Notes: generated from the letters alone by a model not told the origin. A stretch of DNA of 64,000 bases from Citrobacter portucalensis (GCF_002042885.1 NZ_MVFY01000007.1:62001-126000); one strand, 5' to 3'; shown: positions 29,935 through 41,139, numbered from the stretch's first letter. Numbers and translations: made by a program.

Positions 29935-29938
<4 letters not shown>
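29066..29938 (+). CDS. cheR: chemotaxis protein methyltransferase CheR
   Basis: A 290-residue SAM-dependent methyltransferase that methylates receptor glutamates during adaptation. The helical N-terminal domain ([21 protein letters not shown]) binds the receptor methylation region. The SAM-binding motif is [14 protein letters not shown], followed by [13 protein letters not shown] and [14 protein letters not shown] beta-subdomain docks on the NWETF tail of Tar. The C-terminus is a few residues longer than in E. coli (286). ATG 29066 follows GAGAAGG. cheB overlaps its stop by 4 bp. Confidence 0.96.
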
Positions 29939-31391
<1,453 letters not shown>

Positions 31392-31401
31392 GGGTGTGAT
31401 G

Positions 31402-32046
31402 ATGATGCAACCACAAATTAAACCTGCTGACGAACACTCTGCAGGGGACATCATCGCGCGCATCGGCAGTTTGACCCGAATGCTGCGCGACAGCCTGCGT
31501 GAACTGGGGCTGGATCAGGCCATTGCCGAAGCGGCAGAAGCGATTCCTGATGCCCGCGATCGTCTCGATTATGTTGTACAGATGACCGCGCAGGCGGCAG
31601 AGCGCGCGCTAAACAGCGTAGAAGCTTCGCAGCCGCATCAGGACGCGATGGAAAAAGGGGCCAAAGACCTGACTAAACGCTGGGATGAATGGTTCGAAAA
31701 TCCGATCGAACTGTCCGATGCTCGTGAACTGGTCACCGATACCCGTCAGTTCCTTGGTGATGTACCTGGACATACCAGCTTTACCAATGCCCAGTTGCTG
31801 GACATCATGATGGCGCAGGATTTCCAGGATCTCACCGGTCAGGTCATCAAGCGCATGATGGATGTTATCCAGGAGATTGAACGTCAGCTGCTGATGGTTC
31901 TGTTGGAAAACATTCCGGAACAGGGCGCTCGTCCAAAACGTGAAAACGAAAGCTTGCTTAACGGCCCGCAGGTTGACGCCTCGAAAGCCGGCGTAGTAGC
32001 AAGTCAGGATCAGGTTGACGACCTGCTGGATAGCCTCGGGTTCTGA
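31402..32046 (+). CDS. cheZ: chemotaxis protein phosphatase CheZ
   Basis: A 214-residue long four-helix-bundle phosphatase that dephosphorylates CheY-P. The catalytic region [16 protein letters not shown] holds Asp143 and Gln147. The C-terminal helix [11 protein letters not shown], which binds CheY, is intact. Three ATGs in a row (31399, 31402, 31405) follow GAGGGTG; the middle one gives the E. coli length. It is the last gene of the tar operon, closed by a REP palindrome that can act as a hairpin. Confidence 0.95.
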   Translation: MMQPQIKPADEHSAGDIIARIGSLTRMLRDSLRELGLDQAIAEAAEAIPDARDRLDYVVQMTAQAAERALNSVEASQPHQDAMEKGAKDLTKRWDEWFENPIELSDARELVTDTRQFLGDVPGHTSFTNAQLLDIMMAQDFQDLTGQVIKRMMDVIQEIERQLLMVLLENIPEQGARPKRENESLLNGPQVDASKAGVVASQDQVDDLLDSLGF

Positions 32047-32055
32047 TGCGTATTT

Positions 32056-32087
32056 GCCGGATGTGAGGCGTGGGCCTCTCATCCGGC
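32056..32087. repeat. REP palindrome after cheZ
   Basis: GCCGGATG-nnGGCG-TGGGCCTCTCATCCGGC: GCCGGATG (32056-32063) pairs with CATCCGGC (32080-32087), with further pairing of GAGGC and GCCTC inside. No T tract follows. Confidence 0.8.
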
Positions 32088-32204
32088 TTACGCGCAATTC
32101 TGCTTAAAGCCATAAATCCCGTCTTTTTTACCGCTTACTCTTCCCATTGCTGGATAGCTGTTCTGGCATCATTCTCGCCTATATCTCTATCCAGGGTCTG
32201 ATGC

Positions 32205-33356
32205 GTGGCAGAAGAAAGCGACGACGACAAAACAGAAGCCCCCACACCCCACCGACTTGAAAAAGCGCGGGAAGAAGGGCAGATCCCCCGATCCAAAGAG
32301 CTAACCTCACTGCTTATTTTGCTGGTGGGTGTGTGCATTATCTGGATTGGTGGGGAGTCGCTTGCCCGTAGGCTGGCTGGCATGCTGTCGGCCGGATTAC
32401 GTTTTGACCATAGCATGGTCAACGACCCGAATCTGATCCTCAGCCAAATCATCCTGCTGATTAAAGACGCGATGATTGCGCTGTTGCCGTTGATTACCGG
32501 CGTCGTTCTGGTGGCTTTAATTTCCCCGGTGATGCTTGGCGGCTTGATTTTCAGCGGTAAATCCCTGCAACCCAAATTCTCTAAGCTGAATCCGCTGCCG
32601 GGCATTAAGCGCATGTTTTCCGCGCAAACCGGCGCAGAACTGCTCAAAGCAATACTGAAGTCCACGTTGGTGGGAAGCGTGGCCGGATTTTATCTCTGGC
32701 ATAACTGGCCGGCGATGATGCGTCTGATGGCGGAGTCACCGATTACGGCGATGGGCAATGCCCTGGATTTAGTCGGTATGTGTGCACTACTGGTGGTGCT
32801 TGGCGTTATTCCGATGGTGGGGTTCGACGTCTTTTTCCAGATCTATAGCCATGTGAAAAAACTGCGTATGTCGCGTCAGGATATCCGCGATGAATTTAAG
32901 CAAAGCGAAGGTGACCCGCACGTTAAAGGCAAAATTCGTCAAATGCAGCGCGCGGCCGCTCAGCGTCGCATGATGGCGGATGTGCCGAAAGCAGACGTTA
33001 TTGTCACTAACCCTACGCACTACTCAGTGGCGTTGAAGTATGACGAGAACAAAATGAGCGCGCCGAAAGTTGTTGCGAAAGGGGCCGGGCTGGTTGCGCT
33101 GCGCATTCGTGAAATTGGCGCAGAGCACCGTGTCCCGACATTAGAAGCGCCGCCACTGGCGCGTGCGCTCTATCGCCATGCTGAGATTGGTCAGCAAATA
33201 CCGGGGCAATTATACGCCGCCGTTGCCGAAGTACTGGCATGGGTATGGCAGCTAAAACGCTGGCGTCTGGCTGGCGGCAAACGTCCACCACAACCTGAAA
33301 ACCTTCCGGTGCCAGAAGCACTGGATTTCATGAACGAGAAGAATACTGATGGCTAA
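32205..33356 (+). CDS. flhB: flagellar export apparatus protein FlhB
   Basis: A 383-residue inner-membrane export-gate protein with four N-terminal helices and a C-terminal cytoplasmic domain that cleaves itself at the NPTH motif (about residues 270-273, VTNPTHYS) to switch from rod/hook to filament export. It is nearly identical to E. coli FlhB with one extra Asp near the N-terminus. The start is GTG at 32205, which has little of a ribosome-binding site. It overlaps flhA by 8 bp. It is the first gene of flhBAE, a class 2 operon expected to need FlhDC. Confidence 0.95.
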   Translation: MAEESDDDKTEAPTPHRLEKAREEGQIPRSKELTSLLILLVGVCIIWIGGESLARRLAGMLSAGLRFDHSMVNDPNLILSQIILLIKDAMIALLPLITGVVLVALISPVMLGGLIFSGKSLQPKFSKLNPLPGIKRMFSAQTGAELLKAILKSTLVGSVAGFYLWHNWPAMMRLMAESPITAMGNALDLVGMCALLVVLGVIPMVGFDVFFQIYSHVKKLRMSRQDIRDEFKQSEGDPHVKGKIRQMQRAAAQRRMMADVPKADVIVTNPTHYSVALKYDENKMSAPKVVAKGAGLVALRIREIGAEHRVPTLEAPPLARALYRHAEIGQQIPGQLYAAVAEVLAWVWQLKRWRLAGGKRPPQPENLPVPEALDFMNEKNTDG

Positions 33357-35427
33357 TCTGGTCGCGATGCTGCGTCTGCCCAGCAACCTGAAATCCACGC
33401 AATGGCAAATCCTTGCCGGACCGATCCTCATCCTGCTGATTTTGTCGATGATGGTGCTGCCGCTGCCGGCTTTCGTCCTCGATTTGCTGTTCACATTTAA
33501 CATTGCGCTGTCGATCATGGTGCTGCTGGTGGCGATGTTCACCCAGCGTACACTGGAGTTTGCCGCATTCCCGACGATTTTGCTGTTTACCACATTATTA
33601 CGTCTGGCCCTGAACGTCGCGTCTACCCGTATCATTTTAATGGAAGGACACACTGGCGCGGCGGCGGCGGGGAAGGTGGTTGAAGCCTTCGGCCACTTCC
33701 TGGTGGGCGGTAACTTCGCGATCGGCATCGTGGTCTTCGTGATTCTCGTCATCATTAACTTTATGGTAATCACCAAAGGTGCAGGGCGTATCGCCGAGGT
33801 TGGCGCGCGCTTCGTTCTGGATGGCATGCCCGGCAAGCAGATGGCGATTGATGCAGATTTAAATGCCGGTCTGATTGGCGAAGATGAAGCTAAAAAACGA
33901 CGCTCGGAAGTGACCCAGGAAGCGGATTTTTACGGCTCAATGGACGGTGCGAGTAAATTCGTCCGTGGAGATGCCATCGCTGGTATTTTGATCATGGTGA
34001 TCAACGTGGTCGGCGGTCTGTTAGTTGGGGTGTTGCAGCATGGTATGAGCATGGGCAGCGCTGCGGAAAGTTATACCCTGCTGACCATCGGTGACGGGCT
34101 GGTGGCACAAATTCCTGCGCTGGTTATCTCTACTGCGGCGGGTGTTATCGTGACCCGCGTGAGTACCGACCAGGACGTAGGCGAACAGATGGTGACCCAA
34201 CTGTTCAGCAACCCCAGCGTCATGTTGCTCAGTGCGGCGGTACTTGGACTTTTGGGTCTGGTTCCGGGCATGCCGAACCTGGTGTTTCTGATGTTTACTG
34301 CCGCATTGTTGGCTCTGGCATGGTGGATGCGCGGTCGTGAGCAAAAAGCGCCAGATGAACCGCAGCCGGTGAAAATGCCGGAAAACAACTCCGTGGTGGA
34401 AGCCACATGGAACGACGTGCAGTTGGAAGATTCGCTGGGCATGGAGGTAGGTTACCGCCTGATCCCAATGGTGGACTTTCAACAGGATGGCGAGTTGCTG
34501 GGGCGAATTCGCAGTATTCGTAAGAAATTTGCCCAGGATATGGGCTTCCTGCCGCCGGTGGTACACATTCGAGACAATATGGATCTGCAGCCAGCCCGCT
34601 ATCGAATTTTGATGAAAGGGGTAGAAATTGGCAGCGGTGACGCCTATCCGGGACGCTGGCTGGCCATTAACCCGGGTACTGCCGCCGGGTCGCTGCCGGG
34701 TGAGAAAACGGTCGATCCGGCGTTCGGATTGGACGCTATCTGGATTGAAAGCGCATTGAAGGAACAGGCGCAGATTCAGGGCTTTACGGTGGTTGAAGCC
34801 AGTACTGTTGTCGCTACGCATCTAAACCACCTGATTGGGCAGTTCGCCGCTGAGCTGTTTGGCCGTCAGGAAGCGCAGCAGTTACTGGATCGAGTGTCGC
34901 AGGAGATGCCAAAGCTGACGGAAGATCTGGTGCCGGGCGTTGTGACGCTCACCACGCTGCATAAAGTGCTGCAGAACTTGCTGGACGAGAAAGTACCGAT
35001 TCGCGATATGCGCACCATTCTTGAAACGCTGGCGGAACATGCGCCGCTGCAAAACGATCCGCATGAGCTTACCGCGGTCGTCCGTGTTGCGTTAGGACGC
35101 GCCATCACTCAGCAGTGGTTCCCGGGTAATGAAGAGGTTCAGGTTATCGGTCTTGATACTCCGCTCGAGCGTTTGCTGCTGCAAGCGCTGCAGGGGGGCG
35201 GCGGTCTGGAGCCTGGGCTTGCAGACCGACTGCTGGCCCAGACTCAGGAAGCGCTGTCCCGGCAGGAAATGTTGGGCGCGCCGCCGGTCTTGCTGGTGAA
35301 TCACGCGTTACGTCCGTTACTGGCGCGGTTTTTACGCCGCAGCATCCCGCAGTTGGTGGTGTTATCGAATATGGAGCTTTCCGATAACCGCCATATCCGC
35401 ATGACGGCGACCATTGGAGGTAAATAA
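33349..35427 (+). CDS. flhA: flagellar export apparatus protein FlhA
   Basis: A 692-residue export-gate protein, the same length as E. coli FlhA. It has about eight N-terminal helices with the FHIPEP loop region (RLALNVASTRIIL ... GKQMAIDADLNAG) and a large cytoplasmic domain that forms a nonameric ring for docking chaperone-substrate complexes. The ATG at 33349 lies within flhB, and the stop codon TAA shares its last base with the flhE start, so the three genes are coupled. Confidence 0.96.
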   Translation: MANLVAMLRLPSNLKSTQWQILAGPILILLILSMMVLPLPAFVLDLLFTFNIALSIMVLLVAMFTQRTLEFAAFPTILLFTTLLRLALNVASTRIILMEGHTGAAAAGKVVEAFGHFLVGGNFAIGIVVFVILVIINFMVITKGAGRIAEVGARFVLDGMPGKQMAIDADLNAGLIGEDEAKKRRSEVTQEADFYGSMDGASKFVRGDAIAGILIMVINVVGGLLVGVLQHGMSMGSAAESYTLLTIGDGLVAQIPALVISTAAGVIVTRVSTDQDVGEQMVTQLFSNPSVMLLSAAVLGLLGLVPGMPNLVFLMFTAALLALAWWMRGREQKAPDEPQPVKMPENNSVVEATWNDVQLEDSLGMEVGYRLIPMVDFQQDGELLGRIRSIRKKFAQDMGFLPPVVHIRDNMDLQPARYRILMKGVEIGSGDAYPGRWLAINPGTAAGSLPGEKTVDPAFGLDAIWIESALKEQAQIQGFTVVEASTVVATHLNHLIGQFAAELFGRQEAQQLLDRVSQEMPKLTEDLVPGVVTLTTLHKVLQNLLDEKVPIRDMRTILETLAEHAPLQNDPHELTAVVRVALGRAITQQWFPGNEEVQVIGLDTPLERLLLQALQGGGGLEPGLADRLLAQTQEALSRQEMLGAPPVLLVNHALRPLLARFLRRSIPQLVVLSNMELSDNRHIRMTATIGGK

Positions 35428-35819
35428 TGCGTAAGTTACTGTGGTTGTTGTTTTTTCCTCTGGTGGCGCAGGCCGCCGGAGAAGGGGCCTGGCAGGCAAG
35501 TGGCATGGGGATCACCTTAAATCACCGTGGCCAGTCAGCCTCGTCTGATCCTTTGGTTCCCAGCCAGCCGGTCTCAGGCTTGATGACGCTGGTGGCCTGG
35601 CGCTATGAGCTGAATGGCCCCACGCCCGCAGGTTTGCGGGTGCGTTTATGTTCTCAGTCCCGTTGTGTCGAGCTGGACGGGCAAAGTGGGACCACCAACG
35701 GGTTCAATAACGTTCCGGCCATTGAACCGATGCATTTTGTCTGGGAGGTCCCCGGCGGTGGTCGCCTGATCCCCGCGTTACGCATTCAGAGCAATCAGGT
35801 GATTGTGAACTACCGTTAA
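35427..35819 (+). CDS. flhE: flagellar protein FlhE
   Basis: A 130-residue periplasmic protein with a signal peptide (MRKLLWLLFFPLVAQA, cut after about residue 16). In Salmonella and E. coli FlhE is reported to prevent proton leakage through the export apparatus and to act as a chaperone for the rod cap. The mature part has a disulfide-capable pair in RLCSQSRCVEL. Its ATG overlaps the flhA stop codon by one base. A terminator hairpin follows 17 bp after the stop. Confidence 0.92.
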   Translation: MRKLLWLLFFPLVAQAAGEGAWQASGMGITLNHRGQSASSDPLVPSQPVSGLMTLVAWRYELNGPTPAGLRVRLCSQSRCVELDGQSGTTNGFNNVPAIEPMHFVWEVPGGGRLIPALRIQSNQVIVNYR

Positions 35820-35836
35820 CCCCCTCCGTCATTCAG

Positions 35837-35864
35837 ACCAGCAGTTGAAACTGCTGGTTGTTTC
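35837..35864 (+). terminator. intrinsic terminator of flhBAE
   Basis: ACCAGCAG (35837-35844) pairs with CTGCTGGT (35851-35858) around TTGAAA, followed by TGTTTC. Confidence 0.8.
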
Positions 35865-36127
35865 AACATTACAGCTTCTCATTCAATTAAATAGAAACGT
35901 CGTTTTATAAAATAAGTGACGTACGTTGCCGGACTCTTTGTATTCTTGCCATTTCACGAATCCTTCTGGCAGAAATAGAAAGGTTTCACTTTCTGTTAGC
36001 TTTTACTGTGACCCTATAAGGATGCCCATTGTCAAAGCGAGGATTGCGGGGCCTCCCAAATAAAGCTGCTGCGCCGTAACAGGGGCAGGTCACAGCATTG
36101 AATCCGACATTGACAGAGGTTTAGTAA
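35865..36127. other. intergenic region before the GH105 gene
   Basis: The 308 bp gap from flhE to 36127 holds the flhE terminator and then AT-rich sequence with no clearly recognisable operator. The GH105 promoter must lie here. An AGAGG about 8 bp before the start codon is the ribosome-binding site. Confidence 0.5.
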
Positions 36128-37267
36128 ATGATTGTTTACCCGGTTAAACATAGCCCGTTATTGCGCCAGCCAGAACATTTTATTGCCAGGGATGAATTAA
36201 AAACGCTGATCAAAAAGGTGACGCATAACCTGGTCAATATTCATGACGAAACCGGTGAGTTCTTACTGCGTCTGGACGATGGACGCGTAATTGATACTAA
36301 AGGCTGGGCGGGATGGGAGTGGACACACGGCGTCGGCCTGTACGGGATGTATCAGTACTATCTGCAAACCGGCGATGAAACGATGCGCGATATCATCGAT
36401 AGCTGGTTTGCCGATCGCTTTGCTGAAGGTGCAACCACTAAAAACGTGAACACCATGGCGCCATTTTTAACGTTGGCGTATCGCTATGAAGAGACGCGTA
36501 ATCCAGCGTATCTGCCGTGGCTCGACAGCTGGGCTGAGTGGGCAATGCATGAGATGCCGCGTACCGAATTTGGTGGTATGCAACACATCACGCTGGCGGA
36601 AGAAAACCATCAACAGATGTGGGATGACACGCTGATGATGACGGTTTTACCGCTGGCGAAGATTGGCAAGCTACTCAATCGCCCGGACTACATCGAAGAG
36701 GCAACGTATCAGTTCCTGCTGCACGTGCAAAACCTGATGGATAAAGAAACGGGGCTGTGGTTCCACGGCTGGAGCTATGAAGGAAATCATAACTTTGCTA
36801 ATGCCCGCTGGGCGCGTGGCAACAGTTGGTTAACTATCGTGATCCCGGACTTCCTCGAATTACTTGATTTACCGGAAAACAATGCTGTTCACCGCTATCT
36901 TGTACAGGTCCTGAACGCGCAAATCGCGGCGCTGGCGAAATGCCAGGATGAAAGTGGGTTGTGGCATACCTTGCTGGACGACCCGCAGTCGTATCTGGAA
37001 GCATCGGCAACTGCCGGATTTGCCTATGGGATCCTCAAAGCAGTACGTAAACGCTACGTTGGGCAAGAGTATGCGCCGGTAGCCGAAAAAGCCATTCGCG
37101 GCATTGTGCAGCATATTTCACCGGAAGGTGAACTGCTGCACACCTCGTTTGGTACCGGGATGGGACACAATCTTGATTTCTACCGCAACATCCCTCGGAC
37201 CTCCATGCCTTACGGACAGGCGATGGCGATGCTGTGCCTTACCGAATACTTGCGAAAGTATTTTTGA
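36128..37267 (+). CDS. GH105/GH88-type unsaturated uronyl hydrolase (YesR/YteR-like)
   Basis: A 379-residue alpha/alpha6-barrel protein resembling GH105 unsaturated rhamnogalacturonyl hydrolases. The candidate catalytic acid is Asp167 (or Asp166) in HQQMWDDTLMM, and the usual W/H-rich substrate wall is seen in GLWFHGWSY and ARWARGNSW. Enzymes of this family hydrate the 4,5-double bond of unsaturated uronyl ends left by polysaccharide lyases, releasing a deoxy-keto-uronate. No signal peptide is present, so it would act on imported oligosaccharides in the cytoplasm. No lyase or uptake gene is adjacent. The gene replaces what is a near-empty flhE-argS interval in E. coli K-12. Its 3' end overlaps the convergent PBP2-like gene by 29 bp. 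Confidence 0.8.
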   Translation: MIVYPVKHSPLLRQPEHFIARDELKTLIKKVTHNLVNIHDETGEFLLRLDDGRVIDTKGWAGWEWTHGVGLYGMYQYYLQTGDETMRDIIDSWFADRFAEGATTKNVNTMAPFLTLAYRYEETRNPAYLPWLDSWAEWAMHEMPRTEFGGMQHITLAEENHQQMWDDTLMMTVLPLAKIGKLLNRPDYIEEATYQFLLHVQNLMDKETGLWFHGWSYEGNHNFANARWARGNSWLTIVIPDFLELLDLPENNAVHRYLVQVLNAQIAALAKCQDESGLWHTLLDDPQSYLEASATAGFAYGILKAVRKRYVGQEYAPVAEKAIRGIVQHISPEGELLHTSFGTGMGHNLDFYRNIPRTSMPYGQAMAMLCLTEYLRKYF

Positions 37268-39176
37268 TATCGGTATTCGATGGCGATACCGCTATCGGAC
37301 CTGATTGTTCAGTCGTCACTGTTTGTACCGTGTTGTCCTGCGGGGCAAACAGATGATCCATGATCTGACGCATAACCGGCGCGGCGGTGACACCATCGCT
37401 GCCGCCGTTTTCCAGAATTAACGCCACCGCGACCTTCGGGTTCTTATAGGGTGCAAATGCGGTATAGAACACGTGGTCGCGCAAGCGGACAGGGATCATC
37501 TTCGCATTGTAGGTCTGATTTTCTTTCAGGCTAAAGACCTGCGAGGTGCCGCTTTTTGCCGCAATGCCGTATGGCGCGGTGTGAAAGAACTTATAACCTG
37601 TACCATTTGGTTCATTCGCCATGCCGAACATCGCCTGACGCACCAGTCCCCAGTAGGGCGATGAGGCCGAGGCGATTTGTGATGGTGCTTCTGGAGCCTG
37701 ATACGGCGTGATGGTTTTGCCGCTCTCTTCATCGAGCAGCAGGTGAGGGACGATAACCTTGCCGTTGTTAATCAGTGCGACCATGGCTTTTACCATCTGG
37801 ATAGGTGTGGCAATCCAGTAGCCCTGACCGATGCCAACTGAAATAGTGTCCCCCTGATACCAGGCTTTTTTGTGCACTTTTTGCTTCCATTCGCGGCTCG
37901 GAAGCAGGCCGTTATACTCCTCATCAAGATCGATGCCGGTCGGTTTACCATAACCAAACTGGCTGAGCATGCTGTTAATCCGGTCGATCCCCATCATATA
38001 CGCCACCTGATAGAAGAACGTATCGGCAGACTCTTCTATCGCTTTGGTGACATCCAGCATACCGTGGCCCGTTTTTTTCCAGTCACGGTAATGTCGCTCG
38101 GTGCCGGGTAGCGTCCAGGTAGGGGCGCCGAAGAAACTGGTCTGCGGCGTGATCACACCGTTCAGTAATGCCGACATCGCCATATACGGTTTGACCGTTG
38201 AAGCGGGAGGGTACAATCCTTGCGTGACGCGGTTGATTAATGGCAGGTCTTTATCCTGGAGTAGCTTGTTATAGTCCTGATAGCTGATGCCTTTGACAAA
38301 CGGATTAGGGTCATAGCTGGGGTTTGAGACCATCGCCAGTACGGAACCGTCGTGTGGATCTTCAACCAAAACGGCGGCACGCTGGCCAGCCAATAGGCTC
38401 TCAATGTATTGCTGTAAATGTAAATCCAGCGTCAGATGGATATCTTTTCCGGCAACGGGCGGCACATCTTTGATCAGGCGTACGATGCGTCCGTGGTTAT
38501 CTACTTCCACCTCCTGATAACCGGTTTTTCCATGCAGTTCGTTTTCGTAATAGCGCTCAATACCTTGCTTACCGATGTTGTGATCGGCGGCGTAGTTCTC
38601 CGCCAGACCCTTTTGATCCAGTGCTTTCAGGTCGTTGTCATTGATTTTTGAAACATAACCCAGGACATGCGCCAGCGCCGCGCCATAGGGATACTGGCGG
38701 TCTTCGTAACTATTGATGTTGACGCCGCTAAAATGAAACTGGTTTACCGAAAAACGGGCGATTTCGACATCGGTTAGCGCATTTTTTAGCACCACAGGAC
38801 GATAGCGGCTGCTGGCTTTCAGCTCATGGCGAAACTGGTCTATGTCATCAGGTGTGAGGTCAACGATCGGCGTGAGCTGCTGGAGTAACGCATTCATATC
38901 GCTGATTTTATACGGCGTAACGGAAATATCGTACCAGGTAACGTTGCGCACCAGCGGGATGCCGTTGCGATCGTAAATCATGCCACGCGTTGGGGCGACG
39001 GGCAGCATTTTGATGTCGTTTGCATTCGACCGGGTGGTGTAATACTGGTGCTGACAGATTTGTAAGTTATACAGATTGTAAATCAGGATGCCAAAACAGA
39101 TGACTACCAGGCCAAAGGCCACCAATACACGCCGCTGGAAGAGCTTTTCTTCCGCCTCAAAATCTCTGAATGTCAT
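37239..39176 (-). CDS. second penicillin-binding protein 2 (MrdA paralogue, PBP2-SAL-like)
   Basis: A 645-residue class B PBP with a single N-terminal membrane helix (about 18-38), a PBP dimer/pedestal domain, and a transpeptidase domain. Active-site motifs are intact: SxxK at Ser326-Lys329 (PASTVK), SAD in EESADTFF, and KSGT in IAAKSGTSQVF. It closely resembles E. coli MrdA (633 aa) but has a different N-terminus and C-terminal tail, and the surrounding genes are not the mrdAB-dacA cluster, so it is probably a paralogue. Salmonella has such a gene (PBP2-SAL, between argS and flhE), reported to work in acidic, intracellular conditions. The ATG at 39176 has a weak ribosome-binding site. Confidence 0.9.
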   Translation of the reverse strand: MTFRDFEAEEKLFQRRVLVAFGLVVICFGILIYNLYNLQICQHQYYTTRSNANDIKMLPVAPTRGMIYDRNGIPLVRNVTWYDISVTPYKISDMNALLQQLTPIVDLTPDDIDQFRHELKASSRYRPVVLKNALTDVEIARFSVNQFHFSGVNINSYEDRQYPYGAALAHVLGYVSKINDNDLKALDQKGLAENYAADHNIGKQGIERYYENELHGKTGYQEVEVDNHGRIVRLIKDVPPVAGKDIHLTLDLHLQQYIESLLAGQRAAVLVEDPHDGSVLAMVSNPSYDPNPFVKGISYQDYNKLLQDKDLPLINRVTQGLYPPASTVKPYMAMSALLNGVITPQTSFFGAPTWTLPGTERHYRDWKKTGHGMLDVTKAIEESADTFFYQVAYMMGIDRINSMLSQFGYGKPTGIDLDEEYNGLLPSREWKQKVHKKAWYQGDTISVGIGQGYWIATPIQMVKAMVALINNGKVIVPHLLLDEESGKTITPYQAPEAPSQIASASSPYWGLVRQAMFGMANEPNGTGYKFFHTAPYGIAAKSGTSQVFSLKENQTYNAKMIPVRLRDHVFYTAFAPYKNPKVAVALILENGGSDGVTAAPVMRQIMDHLFAPQDNTVQTVTTEQSGPIAVSPSNTDIKNTFASIR

Positions 39177-39307
39177 TGACCCGTACCCGATTAATTCGCC
39201 GCCTAATGATACGGAGGCTTAGACGGGATGACAGGCAAAAGATGTTCCATATCTCTAGGGAAATGTGTCATTCCTTGTGGGTTGTTACAAATTACAGTGA
39301 ACGTAGC

Positions 39308-39337
39308 GCCTGATGGTGCTTTGCTGATCAGGCCTAC
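39308..39337. repeat. REP-like palindrome between PBP2-like gene and argS
   Basis: GCCTGAT (39308-39314) pairs with ATCAGGC (39327-39333), followed by CTAC, a REP variant also seen after ruvB. Confidence 0.65.
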
Positions 39338-39357
39338 GAGGGCGGTCATTCGGGGAA

Positions 39358-39388
39358 ATAAAAAAGCCCGCGACATAGCGCGGGCTTT
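39358..39388 (-). terminator. intrinsic terminator of argS
   Basis: On the minus strand AAGCCCGCG-CTATGT-CGCGGGCTT is followed by TTTTTATTT. Confidence 0.92.
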
Positions 39389-39405
39389 CACATTATTTGA
39401 AGTGA

Positions 39406-41139
39406 TTACATACGTTCTACGGTTTCGATACCCAGTGTATCCAGACCCAGCTTCAGGGTTTTCGCCGTCAGCTGCGCCAGCTTCAGGCGGCTGTTACGAA
39501 TCTCTTCGTTTTCAGCGCTGAGAATAGGGCAGTGCTCGTAGAAGCCGGAGAACAGACCAGCAACGTCGTACAGGTAAGCACACATCACGTGTGGCGTACC
39601 TTCACGCGCAACGACGGTCAGCGTTTCTTCAAACTGCAGCAGACGCGCCGCCAGTTGAGCCTCGCGATCTTCGCTGATAACGACCTGCGCATTTGCCAGC
39701 GCGCTTTCGTCGATATCTGCTTTACGGAACACGGACAGTACGCGGGTATAAGCGTACTGCATATATGGCGCGGTGTTACCTTCGAACGCCAGCATGTTGT
39801 CCCAGTCGAAGATGTAGTCGGTGGTACGGTTTTTGGACAGATCCGCGTATTTCACTGCGCCGATACCGACCGCATTTGCCAGTTTTTCCAGTTCGTCGGC
39901 AGGCATGTCCGGGTTCTTCTCCGCGACCAGACGACGTGCGCGCTCCAGCGCTTCATCCAGCAGATCGGCCAGTTTAACCGTGCCGCCCGCACGGGTTTTG
40001 AACGGTTTACCGTCTTTGCCCAGCATCATACCGAACATGTGGTGTTCCAGCGGCACTGAATCCGGCACATAACCGGCTTTACGTACGATGGTCCAGGCCT
40101 GCATTAAGTGCTGATGCTGGCGAGAGTCGATGTAATAAAGTACGCGATCGGCATGCAGGGTTTCGTAACGATACTTGGCGCAGGCGATGTCGGTTGTAGT
40201 GTAGAGATAGCCGCCATCTTTCTTCTGAATGATAACGCCCATCGGTTCACCTTCCTTGTTCTTATACTCATCAAGGAATACGACGGTAGCGCCTTCGCTT
40301 TCAACAGCCAGGCCTTTCGCCTTCAGATCGGCGACGATGCCAGGTAGCATCGGGTTGTACAGGCTTTCGCCCATGACGTCGTCACGGGTCAGGGTAACGT
40401 TGAGGCGATCGTAGGTTAACTGGTTCTGCGACATGGTAATGTCGACCAGTTTGCGCCACATCTCACGAAAGTATTCGTCACCGCCTTGCAGTTTCACGAC
40501 ATAACTACGGGCGCGTTCCGCGAAGGCTTCATCTTCGTCGTAATGTTTTTTCGCATCACGGTAGAAACCTTCCAGGTCAGCCAGCGCCATCTCTCCGGCA
40601 TTTTCCTGCTGCTGTTTTTCCAGCCATGCGATGAGCATACCGAACTGAGTACCCCAGTCGCCGACGTGGTTAGCGCGAATAACGTTGTGACCGAGGAACT
40701 CCAGCGTACGCACCGCCGCGTCACCGATGATGGTGGAACGCAGGTGACCAACGTGCATCTCTTTCGCTACGTTAGGCGCGGAGTAGTCAACCACGACGGT
40801 TTGTTTAGCCGGTTGAGTGACGCCCAGACGATCGGAAGCCAGCGCCTGCTGAACGTGCTGCGCCAGAAATGCCGGATCGAGAAAAATATTGATAAAGCCC
40901 GGGCCTGCAATTTCAACTTTGCTGGCAATCCCGTTGAGATCCAGATGAGTCAGCACCTGCTCAGCCAGTTGTCGCGGCGCCATACCCAGTTTTTTAGCGA
41001 CAGCCATCATGCCGTTAGCTTGATAGTCGCCGAACTGTACTTTTGCTGACTGACGAACCTGCGGTTCGCAATCTGCAGGCGCGCCTGCAGCAATCATGGC
41101 CTGACTGACTTTTTCTGAGAGAAGAGCCTGAATATTCAC
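39406..41139 (-). CDS. argS: arginyl-tRNA synthetase
   Basis: A 577-residue class I aminoacyl-tRNA synthetase, equal in length to E. coli ArgS. It has the N-terminal additional domain that reads the tRNA D-loop, the HIGH-type motif HVGH in EMHVGHLRS (about residues 128-135), the [10 protein letters not shown] segment in place of a standard KMSKS loop, and the C-terminal DALR anticodon-binding domain. It charges tRNA-Arg in the cytosol. The ATG at 41139 is preceded by AAGGTATTCCGGTG. It is monocistronic, ending in a strong terminator, and divergent from yecM. Confidence 0.97.
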   Translation of the reverse strand: MNIQALLSEKVSQAMIAAGAPADCEPQVRQSAKVQFGDYQANGMMAVAKKLGMAPRQLAEQVLTHLDLNGIASKVEIAGPGFINIFLDPAFLAQHVQQALASDRLGVTQPAKQTVVVDYSAPNVAKEMHVGHLRSTIIGDAAVRTLEFLGHNVIRANHVGDWGTQFGMLIAWLEKQQQENAGEMALADLEGFYRDAKKHYDEDEAFAERARSYVVKLQGGDEYFREMWRKLVDITMSQNQLTYDRLNVTLTRDDVMGESLYNPMLPGIVADLKAKGLAVESEGATVVFLDEYKNKEGEPMGVIIQKKDGGYLYTTTDIACAKYRYETLHADRVLYYIDSRQHQHLMQAWTIVRKAGYVPDSVPLEHHMFGMMLGKDGKPFKTRAGGTVKLADLLDEALERARRLVAEKNPDMPADELEKLANAVGIGAVKYADLSKNRTTDYIFDWDNMLAFEGNTAPYMQYAYTRVLSVFRKADIDESALANAQVVISEDREAQLAARLLQFEETLTVVAREGTPHVMCAYLYDVAGLFSGFYEHCPILSAENEEIRNSRLKLAQLTAKTLKLGLDTLGIETVERM

